This document shows, piece by piece, positions 44,601-52,055 of a DNA stretch of 64,000 bases (the stretch's first letter is position 1; the number at the start of each line of letters is the position of its first letter). The notes under the pieces were generated by a model. It saw only the letters and a list, made by a program, of their open reading frames with translations, searched no databases and was not told the DNA's origin. Both the position numbers and the translations under genes were made by a program. This stretch comes from Pedobacter sp. JY14-1 (lineage in GTDB: Bacteria > Bacteroidota > Bacteroidia > Sphingobacteriales > Sphingobacteriaceae), in NCBI RefSeq assembly GCF_029269825.1, contig NZ_JARJHU010000005.1, forward strand, positions 372,001 to 436,000. Reading direction: 5' to 3'.

Positions 44601-45263
44601 AAAGAATCATTTCGTATGATGACCAGGTTGAATTGGATATGGAGCAGCCTCTCATTTGAAAATTTGCCTCAAGAGTATGTCCAGGTCATGCTGTCTGAGG
44701 GAAAATTATCAATGAACATCAGTAACTACGAAAAACTCAAGACCAATTTCAACGGACTGAATATCAGTCTAATTGAAAGAGAATTCAGCGAATTCCTAAA
44801 ATTAGAAGCTGAAATTGTTTTCGATGCTTCAGATCTGTTATTACTTTTTAAGTCCACCTTGATTAGCGCTGATCAAAAAATACAGATTCTACAAAATGCG
44901 GACCCAGAAAAAATCACAGGTAAAGATCTCTCTGATGCAGCTATAAACCTGGTACTTGACAAGAGATTTAGTGGGCTCCGGCAGGAAATGATCATTAGGC
45001 TTGTTAAAAACTCGAGTTCATACGCTTTGGATGTGAAATTGATAAACCTTCATCTCGGGGCTCTTTCTCACGAGGAGCTAGCCGGTATACTCAACAGCAT
45101 GAGCGGGCCATTCGAACAAATTTTAGCCAGAAAAGGTGAACTGGCTAAGTTGGCGGACGATAACGAAAACCGGGCACTTTTAAACTATTTACTTGACCAG
45201 AAATTAATCTCCTCAATAAAGAAGAGTAAGGAAAATCTCGTGGTTTACAGGAAGAAAAGCTAA
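41613..45263 (+). CDS. YobI-type P-loop NTPase
   Basis: A 1216-residue protein. The N-terminal region is basic; then Walker A is seen in LTGPYGSGKSSII (G82 to S90). Two membrane helices interrupt the NTPase at 158-178 and 202-220, as in KAP-like and YobI proteins. Walker B is DVVVIEDLDRF (267-277), followed by a sensor strand ITFVYALKDDIF. From 430 on, the protein is a long alpha-helical array with coiled-coil parts (about 445-465 and 545-565). This layout fits the YobI family of P-loop NTPases thought to act in conflict or envelope defence. A small membrane protein normally accompanying it is broken (45284). Confidence 0.8.
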   Translation: MLRNIVSKIKVRLLYTISKAIAFIMRLLKLIDSKITGFVYNPNPHGLEGLTPSEDADPGNVYTDLLYWALKNPELKNVALTGPYGSGKSSIIRTFEKRHRDFRFLNISLASFDEAVKISDEERKRIELSILQQIFYKVKSGNVPYSRFRRIRNIPQWRILIFSASIVVFLLSLGIVVKPQWFLGIPFWAEFIQKNENATKVLYGALALIILGAMVFLIKIFRAYGHANLQKLNVTNVEVELAKEADSSILNKQLDEIIYFFQKSSFDVVVIEDLDRFKDPEIFTTLREINILINSSCDINRKITFVYALKDDIFKDSNRTKFFEFLIPVIPVLSPTNSGQLFIKKFEESNMKEGLSDIFLNDITLFINDMRTLKNIYNEYVLYKKKIGLNLNPEKLLAIIVYKNFYPSDFAELNESKGVISETFLFKKSAATQINKGKSEQLEQIDSEIRELQKQFIVNLTELRSVYVVELARKISNAYRYRIDGTFYHLHELTNEELFTQLQNESNIVYKQDQYSGTSNSGIGFRVIEQNVDPNKTFSQRAKAAKDLMEGRVNILNQQKKTLQEEMDQVSGWTLKTMVKKHPDSLYEKAATHKLLSYMIRKGFIDEMYPNYISHFHEGAITRADMDFVISIKNNVALAVDFEISKCDQIIKRLEIEEFRQPQALNMSLVNYLADHHQVYSQQYQAMIGQLTNQSTSSFDFLDKYLVHGKSKARIFRDTTDQLSSFWSVISTDQNRATGQKDQYLKAIIEYASDAGIRRLNQNDLLKNYIEEMPDFLALFTANTVVQAQKRILEQLQIKLKNLIYDKDKENLFSYIIDYNHYLISAANIRTVLPYEDPEADLSKLDAANYTTIRKSASEKLESYILSDIEEYLERVFFNDTNNQEAEEYLLELLNNEDIEDEVKAEILSTKKREFDLSDIPDQLWTEAICVYSVKPSWENLYSYWTYEHLDKDALTKYIDAKANDLAKQSLIKPEAISEEDDKGVRVFLALNANLSKESFRMMTRLNWIWSSLSFENLPQEYVQVMLSEGKLSMNISNYEKLKTNFNGLNISLIEREFSEFLKLEAEIVFDASDLLLLFKSTLISADQKIQILQNADPEKITGKDLSDAAINLVLDKRFSGLRQEMIIRLVKNSSSYALDVKLINLHLGALSHEELAGILNSMSGPFEQILARKGELAKLADDNENRALLNYLLDQKLISSIKKSKENLVVYRKKS

Positions 45264-45283
45264 CCAGGAATAGCGGCAGTTAT

Positions 45284-45600
45284 GTGAGTTTTTCAGCGGT
45301 ATTTAACACAAGGGAGCAAGCGTTTATTATATGGGGCCTGATTTTTCTCTTATTAATTTTCGTAGACAAAAGAGTCAGAAAGAACCTGCAGCCGGTAATC
45401 GTCGCTCTATTTGACAAAGTTCATTGTCATCTACTGCCTTACCATCCTTTATACCTTCGGTAGCATGCTACTTAAAGCGATCGGTATGTGGGATTAAGCG
45501 CTTGCAAAAGACACCCTGGTCTGGATTGTATTTGCACCATGCCTATAATCTATAAAGTCGGCGTTAGTAATGATCTGAAAATGTACTCATGTAAAGTATA
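45284..45600 (+). pseudogene. Broken membrane partner of the YobI-type NTPase
   Basis: A GTG at 45284 opens a 59-codon frame reading SFSAVFNTREQAFIIWGLIF, LLLIFVDKRVRKN, which stops at 45461. From about 45415 the next frame continues KFIVIYCLTILYTFGSMLLK then AIGMWD, a stop, ALAKDTLVWIVFAP, then further stops. Together this reads as a membrane protein with an N-terminal N-T-R-E-x-A helix and a later W-D-x-x-L-x-K-D-T-x-x-W motif. It follows the NTPase by 20 bases and looks like its operon partner, inactivated by a frameshift and several stops. Confidence 0.6.
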
Positions 45601-45755
45601 TTTTTTTCACATTTAGTTTATTATCTATTTGAATGCGATTCTTGGTAACGCTTATTTGTTTATATATAATTAATGGTTTTCCGGGGTATGGGGATAAGTA
45701 ACGAGTACGAGTTTCAATAAAAGTTAAAGAATTAGTGTAATTTTGGTTTTGAAAT

Positions 45756-47012
45756 ATGATGGCTAGAATCAGTATTAGAAATATCGGACCTATCAACTCC
45801 GTTGATCTAAATCTAAATAAGATCAATGTCTTGATGGGACCTCAAAGTAGCGGGAAAAGCACTATTGCAAAGATCGTGAGTTTCTGTCGATGGGCAGAAA
45901 AACGCTATATATTAGATGGCAATAAGTTTGATTATGATCTGAAAGAAATGTTGTTAGGGTTTCATAAAATGAGTGAAGCTTACTTCAGCAAAGACTCTTC
46001 TTTTGAATATGAAAGTGATTTCCTAAAAATTCATCAAAGTGGTTTGAAATTCTCTTTAAAGTTCAGGTCAAAGAAAAAGAATAGGGAATTTCAAAAGTCC
46101 AAAAACATCTATATCCCTGCTGAACGCAACTTTGTATCCGCAATCCCTAATCTAGGTAAATATAACGAGACAAACGATAATATAATGAGTTTTCTCTATG
46201 ATTGGTTTGATGCCAAGAAGAATTATCAGGAAGCCAACCCACTAGCGATATTAAACTTAGGGATTGAATACGCATTTGACAAAGAAATCGACCAGCTAAC
46301 ATTATTAAAAAGTAAGAAGAAGTTACATCTAAAAGACGCTTCCAGTGGCATACAGTCGATTACGCCGCTTTTCATGCTCGTTGATTACCTCACAGATTGG
46401 TTTTACCGCGAGACAAGAGTAAATTCGGTTAACGAAAGAGAAGAGATTATTAAGTCTATCATAGAGCATTACGTTGCAAAAGCGAACCTGATATCAGTTG
46501 GCTCTAACCTAGACAATATGCTGCCTAAAACAGAAATTAAATTAAGTGATCGTGAAATTGCTCAGATGCTTACACAGGTGGAAAATTGGACAAAATATTT
46601 CTTTACTAATTTTATTATTGAAGAACCTGAACAAAATTTGTTCCCAACCACACAAAGGGATTTCGTGTATTTCCTATTTGACCGAATAATAAATTCCAAT
46701 CGGCCGCACTCTCTACTTATCACCACCCACAGTCCATTTATTCTTTATGCTATAAATAACTGTTTAATGGGAAAAAGAGTTAGTAGAGATATGCCAGAAG
46801 ATGAGCAAATAGAGTTGCCAAGTCACCAGTCTTGGGCTTCTTCTGATTTGGTTTCGATTTGGCAAATCCATAATGGCGAAATCAAATCTGTTTTGGATGA
46901 ACGCACAGGAACTGTCACAAAACACTATTTTAATGAGATCATGAACGAGCTTTTGGAAGAATATTATGACATGTTAAATTATTTCAAGAATGATCGACCT
47001 GTTCAGGGCTAA
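45756..47012 (+). CDS. ABC-type (AAA15/OLD-like) ATPase, candidate defence sensor
   Basis: A 418-residue ATPase. The N-terminus ISIRNIGPINSVDLNLNKIN is typical of RecF/OLD-like ATPases, followed by Walker A LMGPQSSGKSTI (G28 to S35). An ABC-signature-like ASSGIQS is at 195-201, Walker B is FIIEEPEQNLFP (287-297) with the catalytic glutamate at 289 or 290, and the H-loop TTHSPFI has H325. The insert between is shorter than in SMC proteins. No TOPRIM nuclease domain follows, unlike OLD/GajA. The next gene overlaps it by 23 bases and encodes a probable nuclease, so the pair is likely a two-protein system. Confidence 0.85.
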   Translation: MMARISIRNIGPINSVDLNLNKINVLMGPQSSGKSTIAKIVSFCRWAEKRYILDGNKFDYDLKEMLLGFHKMSEAYFSKDSSFEYESDFLKIHQSGLKFSLKFRSKKKNREFQKSKNIYIPAERNFVSAIPNLGKYNETNDNIMSFLYDWFDAKKNYQEANPLAILNLGIEYAFDKEIDQLTLLKSKKKLHLKDASSGIQSITPLFMLVDYLTDWFYRETRVNSVNEREEIIKSIIEHYVAKANLISVGSNLDNMLPKTEIKLSDREIAQMLTQVENWTKYFFTNFIIEEPEQNLFPTTQRDFVYFLFDRIINSNRPHSLLITTHSPFILYAINNCLMGKRVSRDMPEDEQIELPSHQSWASSDLVSIWQIHNGEIKSVLDERTGTVTKHYFNEIMNELLEEYYDMLNYFKNDRPVQG

Positions 47013-47595
47013 CTTCCCAGATCATACTTTTCACGAAGAGAATTCAGAAGAACTATTTATCGTTGACCTAAAACCGTTGAGGCTTGGGGCAGAAGTGGTA
47101 ATGTTAAATACACGTCCAATCCACGCCCATGTTCACTTATTTAATCCGAGGCAAGTCCCATTATTTTTTGATGGATTTCCAGATAATTCTTTTCAAATTG
47201 CACCTGGAAATCATTTGAAACAATGTGAATGTGTTATTTTTCCGCAAACCTGTGAGCAAGAAGATTGGGTATTGTTTATTGAAACAAAATATACCGAAAA
47301 CATTGAGACCGCTTTCGACGAGGTGATAGATTACCCAAATGGAATGATCAATCAGATTGTAACTACAGTCAATTTCTTAAGGGATAATGGAATCATTCCT
47401 ACAAATAAAAGAGTACATGCATTGGTTTCTTTTCCAAGACTAATAGAGGATTTTAATGCCTTCTTTTTCACTTCAACACCATCTGAAATCGATATTTTAA
47501 CTGATTACAATATTATCATAAGGGCAAGCAATAAGGCAACAATCAGGAGTAACCGTAGGATTCATTTGAGTGTGATTAAACATTTTGGCGCTTAA
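46990..47595 (+). CDS. Probable PD-(D/E)XK nuclease-like partner of the ATPase
   Basis: A 201-residue protein whose ATG lies inside the 3' end of the ATPase gene (23-base overlap), so translation is coupled. Its core reads LKQCECVIFP (E80), then DWVLFIETKY (E98-T-K100), then a helix with MINQIVTTVNFLR (Q122), and HALVSFP. An acidic residue, E-x-K and a following Q on a helix is the layout of PD-(D/E)XK nucleases. A cysteine next to the first acidic residue is a feature of many small defence-linked members. The strand-rich N-terminal 70 residues are unassigned. Nuclease activity is inferred, not proven. Confidence 0.6.
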   Translation: MIDLFRANFPDHTFHEENSEELFIVDLKPLRLGAEVVMLNTRPIHAHVHLFNPRQVPLFFDGFPDNSFQIAPGNHLKQCECVIFPQTCEQEDWVLFIETKYTENIETAFDEVIDYPNGMINQIVTTVNFLRDNGIIPTNKRVHALVSFPRLIEDFNAFFFTSTPSEIDILTDYNIIIRASNKATIRSNRRIHLSVIKHFGA

Positions 47596-48007
47596 TTTGC
47601 GATGTTCCGCAAATGTTGTTGACGAGCGCTGTGTGTTTTAACAAAGTACAGCACATTTTATTTAACCCTTACCTGGCACTATATATAAAATAGTCCAAGT
47701 TCTTACTCAAAGCTTCATTTCAATGAGGTTTTTTCTGTTGGGCTTTCACCTTTTCCATGAACGTCGCTTTAGCTAGGCCCTTGAGCGGTAAGGCAACCAG
47801 ATTAATGAGTGAATTGTCTGGGGTTGCCAGTGGTTTTGCTGGGATATACTTTCTCTGAATGGCCTAGAGGTTTAGTGATTAGGTTATTTTACAGGAAATA
47901 GGGACATTATTTCCTGTAAAATTCGTGTTTCAAAATGGGGCCTGTCGAACCGGAAAACTCAACAGGGCTGCCGAGTTAATTTATCTGGAAAACAATGCTT
48001 TACGAGC
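47596..48007. other. Non-coding stretch downstream of the ATPase/nuclease pair
   Basis: About 410 bases without a gene. It contains an isolated 13-base-pair hairpin (listed separately) and leads to the tRNA-His terminator. No integrase or transposase sequence is visible. Confidence 0.5.
47887..47921. terminator. Isolated perfect hairpin
   Basis: A perfect 13-base-pair stem, TTTTACAGGAAAT and its complement ATTTCCTGTAAAA, with a 9-base loop. It begins and ends in U/A runs, so it could terminate transcription from either side. It is 290 bases from the nearest gene, so an insertion-end role is also possible. Confidence 0.55.
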
Positions 48008-48050
48008 AAAAAAAATGGGACAAAAATCTGTTTTAAAGACCTTGTCCCAT
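48008..48050 (-). terminator. Rho-independent terminator of tRNA-His
   Basis: A perfect 9-base-pair stem (ATGGGACAA, 48015-48023, and TTGTCCCAT, 48042-48050) followed on the minus strand by eight U. It lies 5 bases beyond the tRNA-His 3' end and is its terminator. Confidence 0.85.
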
Positions 48051-48054
48051 AAAG

Positions 48055-48129
48055 GGTGGAATATGGGGCTCGAACCCACGACCTCCTGAACCACAATCAG
48101 GCGCTCTAACCGACTGAGCTAAAACCACC
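48055..48129 (-). tRNA. tRNA-His (GTG), acceptor stem with mismatches
   Basis: The cloverleaf is clear on the minus strand: TAGCTCAG in the D arm, anticodon loop TTGTGGT with GTG, and TTCGAGC in the T loop, with G at -1 as in all tRNA-His. The acceptor stem should pair GTGGTTT with ATTCCAC, but positions 5-68 and 6-67 are U-U mismatches, so only five of seven pairs form. The 3' strand would suit GTGGAAT instead. The gene may be damaged, or its 3' end may have been replaced by recombination. Confidence 0.9.
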
Positions 48130-48298
48130 GTTTTTTGAGTTTTGACAAAAGTACGACTTTAATTTTTGTCAGCAAATATTTTTAACCATTCCAGGAAAAA
48201 AATCATCTATAAAACTAAATATCAAGCCGTTTCTTTTCACATAAGACCCATGCAGGCCATCACCATCCACCTAGCCCCAAAGCCCCGTCACTTGAAAA

Positions 48299-48868
48299 TC
48301 ATTCCCTCTTCCCCAGAAACTCATCCGTAAAATGCCTTCTCCCCTTCTCCGTGGCAAACTTCTCCGCATTATACTGACTGGAATTCCCCCGCGGGATCGA
48401 TAGCGAGCGCCACTCCGTTGCAGCCAGCTTACCGATATACACAATCTGCCCCACATGATACGGGTAATGCGCCAGCTGCCGATTAATCGCCTCCATTACC
48501 GAGTGCCCCTGGTTGCGGATATAAATCACCTTCTCCAGATCATCCTCCCCCAGCGACTTCAACGTATCCAGGAACACCTGCCAACCCTCATCCCACAGCG
48601 CCATCATCTCCGCCCGCGAAGCAATATCATTTTCAAACTCCCCATCACGGTTGCGCCACTCCTTCTCACCATCCGTGGTCAGGAAATCCGTCCAGCGGCT
48701 CTTCATATTCCCGGCCAGGTGCTTAACGATCGTCGCAATGCTGTTGCTGTCCTCATTATACTGCCAGAAAAGCTGCTCATCGGCCACCTGGGCAAAAGTC
48801 TGCTCACCCAGCAACTTATAATATTCAAACTGCTTGATCACGCTCTCCAGATAGTTGTTGCTCATCAT
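48299..48868 (-). CDS. DinB superfamily protein (DUF1572)
   Basis: A 189-residue four-helix-bundle protein of the DinB/DUF1572 type. It shows NYLESVIKQFEYYKLLGEQT at the start, an IVKHLAGNMKSRW block (first metal histidine), and RQLAHYPYHVGQIVYIGKLA (two more histidines), the three metal-binding histidines of DinB-like proteins. The C-terminus has the DUF1572 signature SLSIPRGNSSQYN. These are thiol-transferase-like enzymes or metal-bound proteins of unknown role. The gene stands alone. The start has two adjacent Met codons; either may serve. Confidence 0.9.
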   Translation of the reverse strand: MMSNNYLESVIKQFEYYKLLGEQTFAQVADEQLFWQYNEDSNSIATIVKHLAGNMKSRWTDFLTTDGEKEWRNRDGEFENDIASRAEMMALWDEGWQVFLDTLKSLGEDDLEKVIYIRNQGHSVMEAINRQLAHYPYHVGQIVYIGKLAATEWRSLSIPRGNSSQYNAEKFATEKGRRHFTDEFLGKRE

Positions 48869-49022
48869 TTTAAGTTTAGTCTGTACTCAAAAATAATGAA
48901 TTTCATTCCCAAACTTTAATAGAAAAAGACGCCAGTCAGGTTTAGATCGTCCGCAAACCCCAATCAAGCGCACTTCAATTACCCTCCTTTTCTTTTCCGT
49001 GATAATTTGATTAACTTCAAAT

Positions 49023-49544
49023 ATGAAACTACTCAGATTAACACTTCTCCTGGGCTTACTGCCCCTGCTGACATTCGCGCAAACGGATTCAACCACGCTC
49101 ACCAAAGTAGGTGACAAGTTGCCCGATTTCTCCTTCGAACTCGAAAAAGGCAAAACCGTCAGCATCAGCGATTACAAAGGAAAACTAATACTGATCAATT
49201 TCTTTGCGACCTGGTGCGGACCCTGCAACATGGAACTTCCGCTGGTACAAAAGCAGATCTGGGAAAAATATAAGGACCATCCTAAGTTCAGTTTCTTCGT
49301 ATTCGGGCGCGAAGAAGGCTGGGACATCCTCGACCCCTTTAAGCAAAAGAAAGGATTTACCTTCCCTATGCTACCCGATCTGAAACGCGACATCTTTAAA
49401 AAATTTGCTACCCAATCCATCCCCCGAAACATCATCGCCGATGAAAAAGGCAACATCGTTTACCAATCCATAGGCTTCTACGAGGAAGAATTTGCCAAAA
49501 TGGTCACATTCATCGACAACTACATGAAAACGCTTTCCAAATGA
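49023..49544 (+). CDS. TlpA-like periplasmic thioredoxin
   Basis: A 173-residue protein with a signal peptide (to FAQ, residue 20) and a thioredoxin fold carrying W-C65-G-P-C68 in FFATWCGPCNMEL. The cis-proline loop is in TQSIPRNIIAD. It is a TlpA/ResA-like thiol-disulfide oxidoreductase or peroxiredoxin-like protein acting in the periplasm. Its stop overlaps the start of the S41 peptidase gene by four bases (ATGA), so the pair is translationally coupled and probably functionally linked. Confidence 0.9.
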   Translation: MKLLRLTLLLGLLPLLTFAQTDSTTLTKVGDKLPDFSFELEKGKTVSISDYKGKLILINFFATWCGPCNMELPLVQKQIWEKYKDHPKFSFFVFGREEGWDILDPFKQKKGFTFPMLPDLKRDIFKKFATQSIPRNIIADEKGNIVYQSIGFYEEEFAKMVTFIDNYMKTLSK

Positions 49545-51781
49545 AAAAACTCCTGACGCTCCTTTTACTTTGCGCATCCTTATATACCTGCGCGCAAAAG
49601 CCTCATTACAATATAGATGCCGAGGAAATCGATGCCACAACCAGACTCCCCAAAGGCTGGACCTTTGCCTTCAATCCAGATCAGCAAAAAGCCTACAAGG
49701 CCACCCTTGACGAGGAAACCAAATATGCCGGAAAACACGCCATCGCCGTAGAGAACATCGGCAGCCAGGCACCTTTCTATGCCATCGATTACATCATCAG
49801 CAAAACATTTCAAGGCAAGGAAATCGAACTAAAAGGCTACATCAGTACCGAAAATGTCAAATCAGGGTATGCAGGCCTGTGGATGCGTATAGACGGTGAA
49901 CAACCCACAATTGCTTTTGATAACATGAGTGGCCGGGGCCCTACAGGAAATACCGGCTGGCAGCAATATACCATCAAACTGCCTTACGATTCAGATGCTG
50001 CCAGATCGATCCATCTCGGCGGCCTGCTCGTTGGTGATGGCAAAGCTTGGTTCGATCAGCTCGAACTGTCCATAGATGGCAAACCGATCGACCTTGTGCC
50101 CGAAAAGAAGATAGAAATCACGAAAGCAAGCCTCGATACTGCTTTCAGAAACACCTCAGACATCAAACCCTTTAACCTGACCCCACGTATCCAGGAAAAC
50201 CTGACAGTGGCGGGGCAGTTCTGGGGCTTTGTAAAATACCACCATCCGGCAATCGCAAAAGGCGATTATAACTGGGACGCGGAACTTTTCAGAAACCTGC
50301 CTAAGATCATTTCAGCTCCCGACAATGCCGGGCTCAGCAAAGTCTTGGAAGATTGGCTGGACAGGCTTCCTGTTGTTCAAGCCGATGAAAACAATGCAAA
50401 CAGGCCCGGAGCGCTTGCCATCAGCCCCGATTATTGCAGCCTGCTGAATCAATCAGTACTGTCCGCGTCGCTTACAAAAAAGCTGACTGACATCAGGGAA
50501 AGCAAAAGAACCAACAAACATTATTACTTATCCTATTATCCCGGCGTCGGCAATCCCAAATTTGAACACGAACTGAGCTACAGCAATATCGCCTATCCGG
50601 ATGCAGGAATCCGCCTGCTCAGTCTGTATAGGTACTGGACGATGATCAACTACTTCTTTCCCTACAAAGACGTAATTGGCAGAGACTGGAACGAGGTCCT
50701 GGCGGCTTCCGTCCCCGAGTTTGTGAATGCGAAAGATACCCGCGAATATTTGCTCGCTACCCTCAAACTCATCGCCGGTATCCACGATACCCATGCCAAC
50801 ATCTGGAGCCAGCACGCCGCCATCGAAGAATTCAAAGGCAAATTCAAGCTCCCTTTCAACGCAGAGTTTGTCGAAAACAAGCTGGTAGTAACCGCATATA
50901 CCTACGGCGATACACTCAATGTCAAACAAAACTTTCAGATCGGAGATATCATTACAGAAATCAACGGGAAGCCGGTCGATGAGCTGATCAAAACATACCT
51001 GCCTTATACAGCCGCATCCAATTACGACACACAGCTTCGCGACCTGCCCTACGGCTATCTGCTCCGGGGACAATCACCCTCATTCAGCGTAACCCTGCTC
51101 AGGGATGGAAAAAAGATCCTTCAAAACACGCAAGGCTTACAATCCAGCTTCTACTACAAATCCGCGCAGCCTGACCAATCAGGCTTTAAATTGCTGGAGA
51201 ACAAGATTGGATACGTTTATCCCGGCAGATACAAGAACAGCGATTTGCCCGCCATTAAAGAACTGTTCAAAGATACCAGGGGGATCATTGTCGACATGCG
51301 TTGCTACCCCTCTGAATTTATGCCTTTTACCTTCGGAAATTATATCAAGTCTCTCAATACCCCTTTCGTAAAATTCAGCAGCAGCGCTTCAGATCGCCCC
51401 GGACGCTTTACCTTCACTAAAGAAGTAAACAATGGCGGCGACAAAGATGCTTATAAGGGAAAGGTAGTTGTTATCGTTAACGCCACTTCCCAGAGTCAGG
51501 CGGAATACACGACCATGGCCTTTCAGAGTGCACCCAATGTCACTGTCATTGGCAGTACCACAGCAGGCGCAGACGGCAATGTCTCCACTATTTATCTACC
51601 CGGAGGCATACGGACCATGATCTCAGGAATCGGTGTTTTTTACCCCGATGGTACTCCCACACAAAGAGTCGGCGTGAAAATAGACCACGAGATCAGGCCT
51701 ACAATAAAGGGCATTGCCGCAGGCAAAGATGAACTGCTGGAAAAAGCCAGGCAGCTCATCGAATCCGGCACAGGCAAGTAA
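49541..51781 (+). CDS. S41 family peptidase with N-terminal jelly-roll domain
   Basis: A 746-residue secreted protein (signal peptide to CAQ, residue 19). Residues 25-190 form a jelly-roll domain (GYAGLWMRIDGE, NTGWQQYTIKLPYDSD). Residues 430-520 look like a PDZ domain (QIGDIITEINGKPVDELIKT). The C-terminal third is a tail-specific (C-terminal processing, S41) protease core, with GIIVDMRCYPSEF and the nucleophile region TSQSQAEYTTMAFQ then IGSTTAGADG. It is coupled by ATGA overlap to a TlpA-like gene. A truncated copy of the N-terminal domain lies at 28802. Confidence 0.87.
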   Translation: MKKLLTLLLLCASLYTCAQKPHYNIDAEEIDATTRLPKGWTFAFNPDQQKAYKATLDEETKYAGKHAIAVENIGSQAPFYAIDYIISKTFQGKEIELKGYISTENVKSGYAGLWMRIDGEQPTIAFDNMSGRGPTGNTGWQQYTIKLPYDSDAARSIHLGGLLVGDGKAWFDQLELSIDGKPIDLVPEKKIEITKASLDTAFRNTSDIKPFNLTPRIQENLTVAGQFWGFVKYHHPAIAKGDYNWDAELFRNLPKIISAPDNAGLSKVLEDWLDRLPVVQADENNANRPGALAISPDYCSLLNQSVLSASLTKKLTDIRESKRTNKHYYLSYYPGVGNPKFEHELSYSNIAYPDAGIRLLSLYRYWTMINYFFPYKDVIGRDWNEVLAASVPEFVNAKDTREYLLATLKLIAGIHDTHANIWSQHAAIEEFKGKFKLPFNAEFVENKLVVTAYTYGDTLNVKQNFQIGDIITEINGKPVDELIKTYLPYTAASNYDTQLRDLPYGYLLRGQSPSFSVTLLRDGKKILQNTQGLQSSFYYKSAQPDQSGFKLLENKIGYVYPGRYKNSDLPAIKELFKDTRGIIVDMRCYPSEFMPFTFGNYIKSLNTPFVKFSSSASDRPGRFTFTKEVNNGGDKDAYKGKVVVIVNATSQSQAEYTTMAFQSAPNVTVIGSTTAGADGNVSTIYLPGGIRTMISGIGVFYPDGTPTQRVGVKIDHEIRPTIKGIAAGKDELLEKARQLIESGTGK

Positions 51782-51858
51782 ATCTCCTTTTTACCAACAA
51801 TCAAAATAACATTATCTTTGAAAAAAGACTCAACGAAATTACAGAAAGGAGCGATACC

Positions 51859-52014
51859 ATGGGAATCGAAGAACAATTACTAGACCTGGCAAAAAAGGAA
51901 GGCAAACAAGAAGAAAAAATTCAGACTGCTCTCGAAATGAAGAAAAATCATTTTTCGGACGAGGTAATTGCTACTATCACCAAACTCACCCTCGAAGAAA
52001 TCAAAAAACTCTGA
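51859..52014 (+). CDS. Short Rpn-type C-terminal tail peptide
   Basis: A 51-residue protein (MGIEEQLLDLAKKEGKQEEK, then SDEVIATITKLTLEEIKKL) preceded by GAAAGGAGCG, a good ribosome-binding site. The sequence equals the C-terminal tail of Rpn/PD-(D/E)XK transposase-family nucleases of Bacteroidota (G-I-E-E-x-L-L-x-x-A-K-x-E-G-K and S-D-E-x-I-x-x-I-T-K-L). The upstream in-frame codons (FEKRLNEITERSDT) also fit that family, so this may be a remnant of a longer gene or an independent mini-gene, which is known for Rpn proteins with internal starts. Confidence 0.55.
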   Translation: MGIEEQLLDLAKKEGKQEEKIQTALEMKKNHFSDEVIATITKLTLEEIKKL

Positions 52015-52022
52015 TAAAAAAG

Positions 52023-52055
52023 GAAGGCGATCTACTCTTAGACCGCCTTCTTTTT
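52023..52055. terminator. Bidirectional terminator
   Basis: A 7-base-pair stem GAAGGCG/CGCCTTC with A run on the left and five T on the right, between the Rpn-tail gene and the convergent amidase gene, whose stop codon lies at 52054. It can end transcripts from both sides. Confidence 0.7.
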
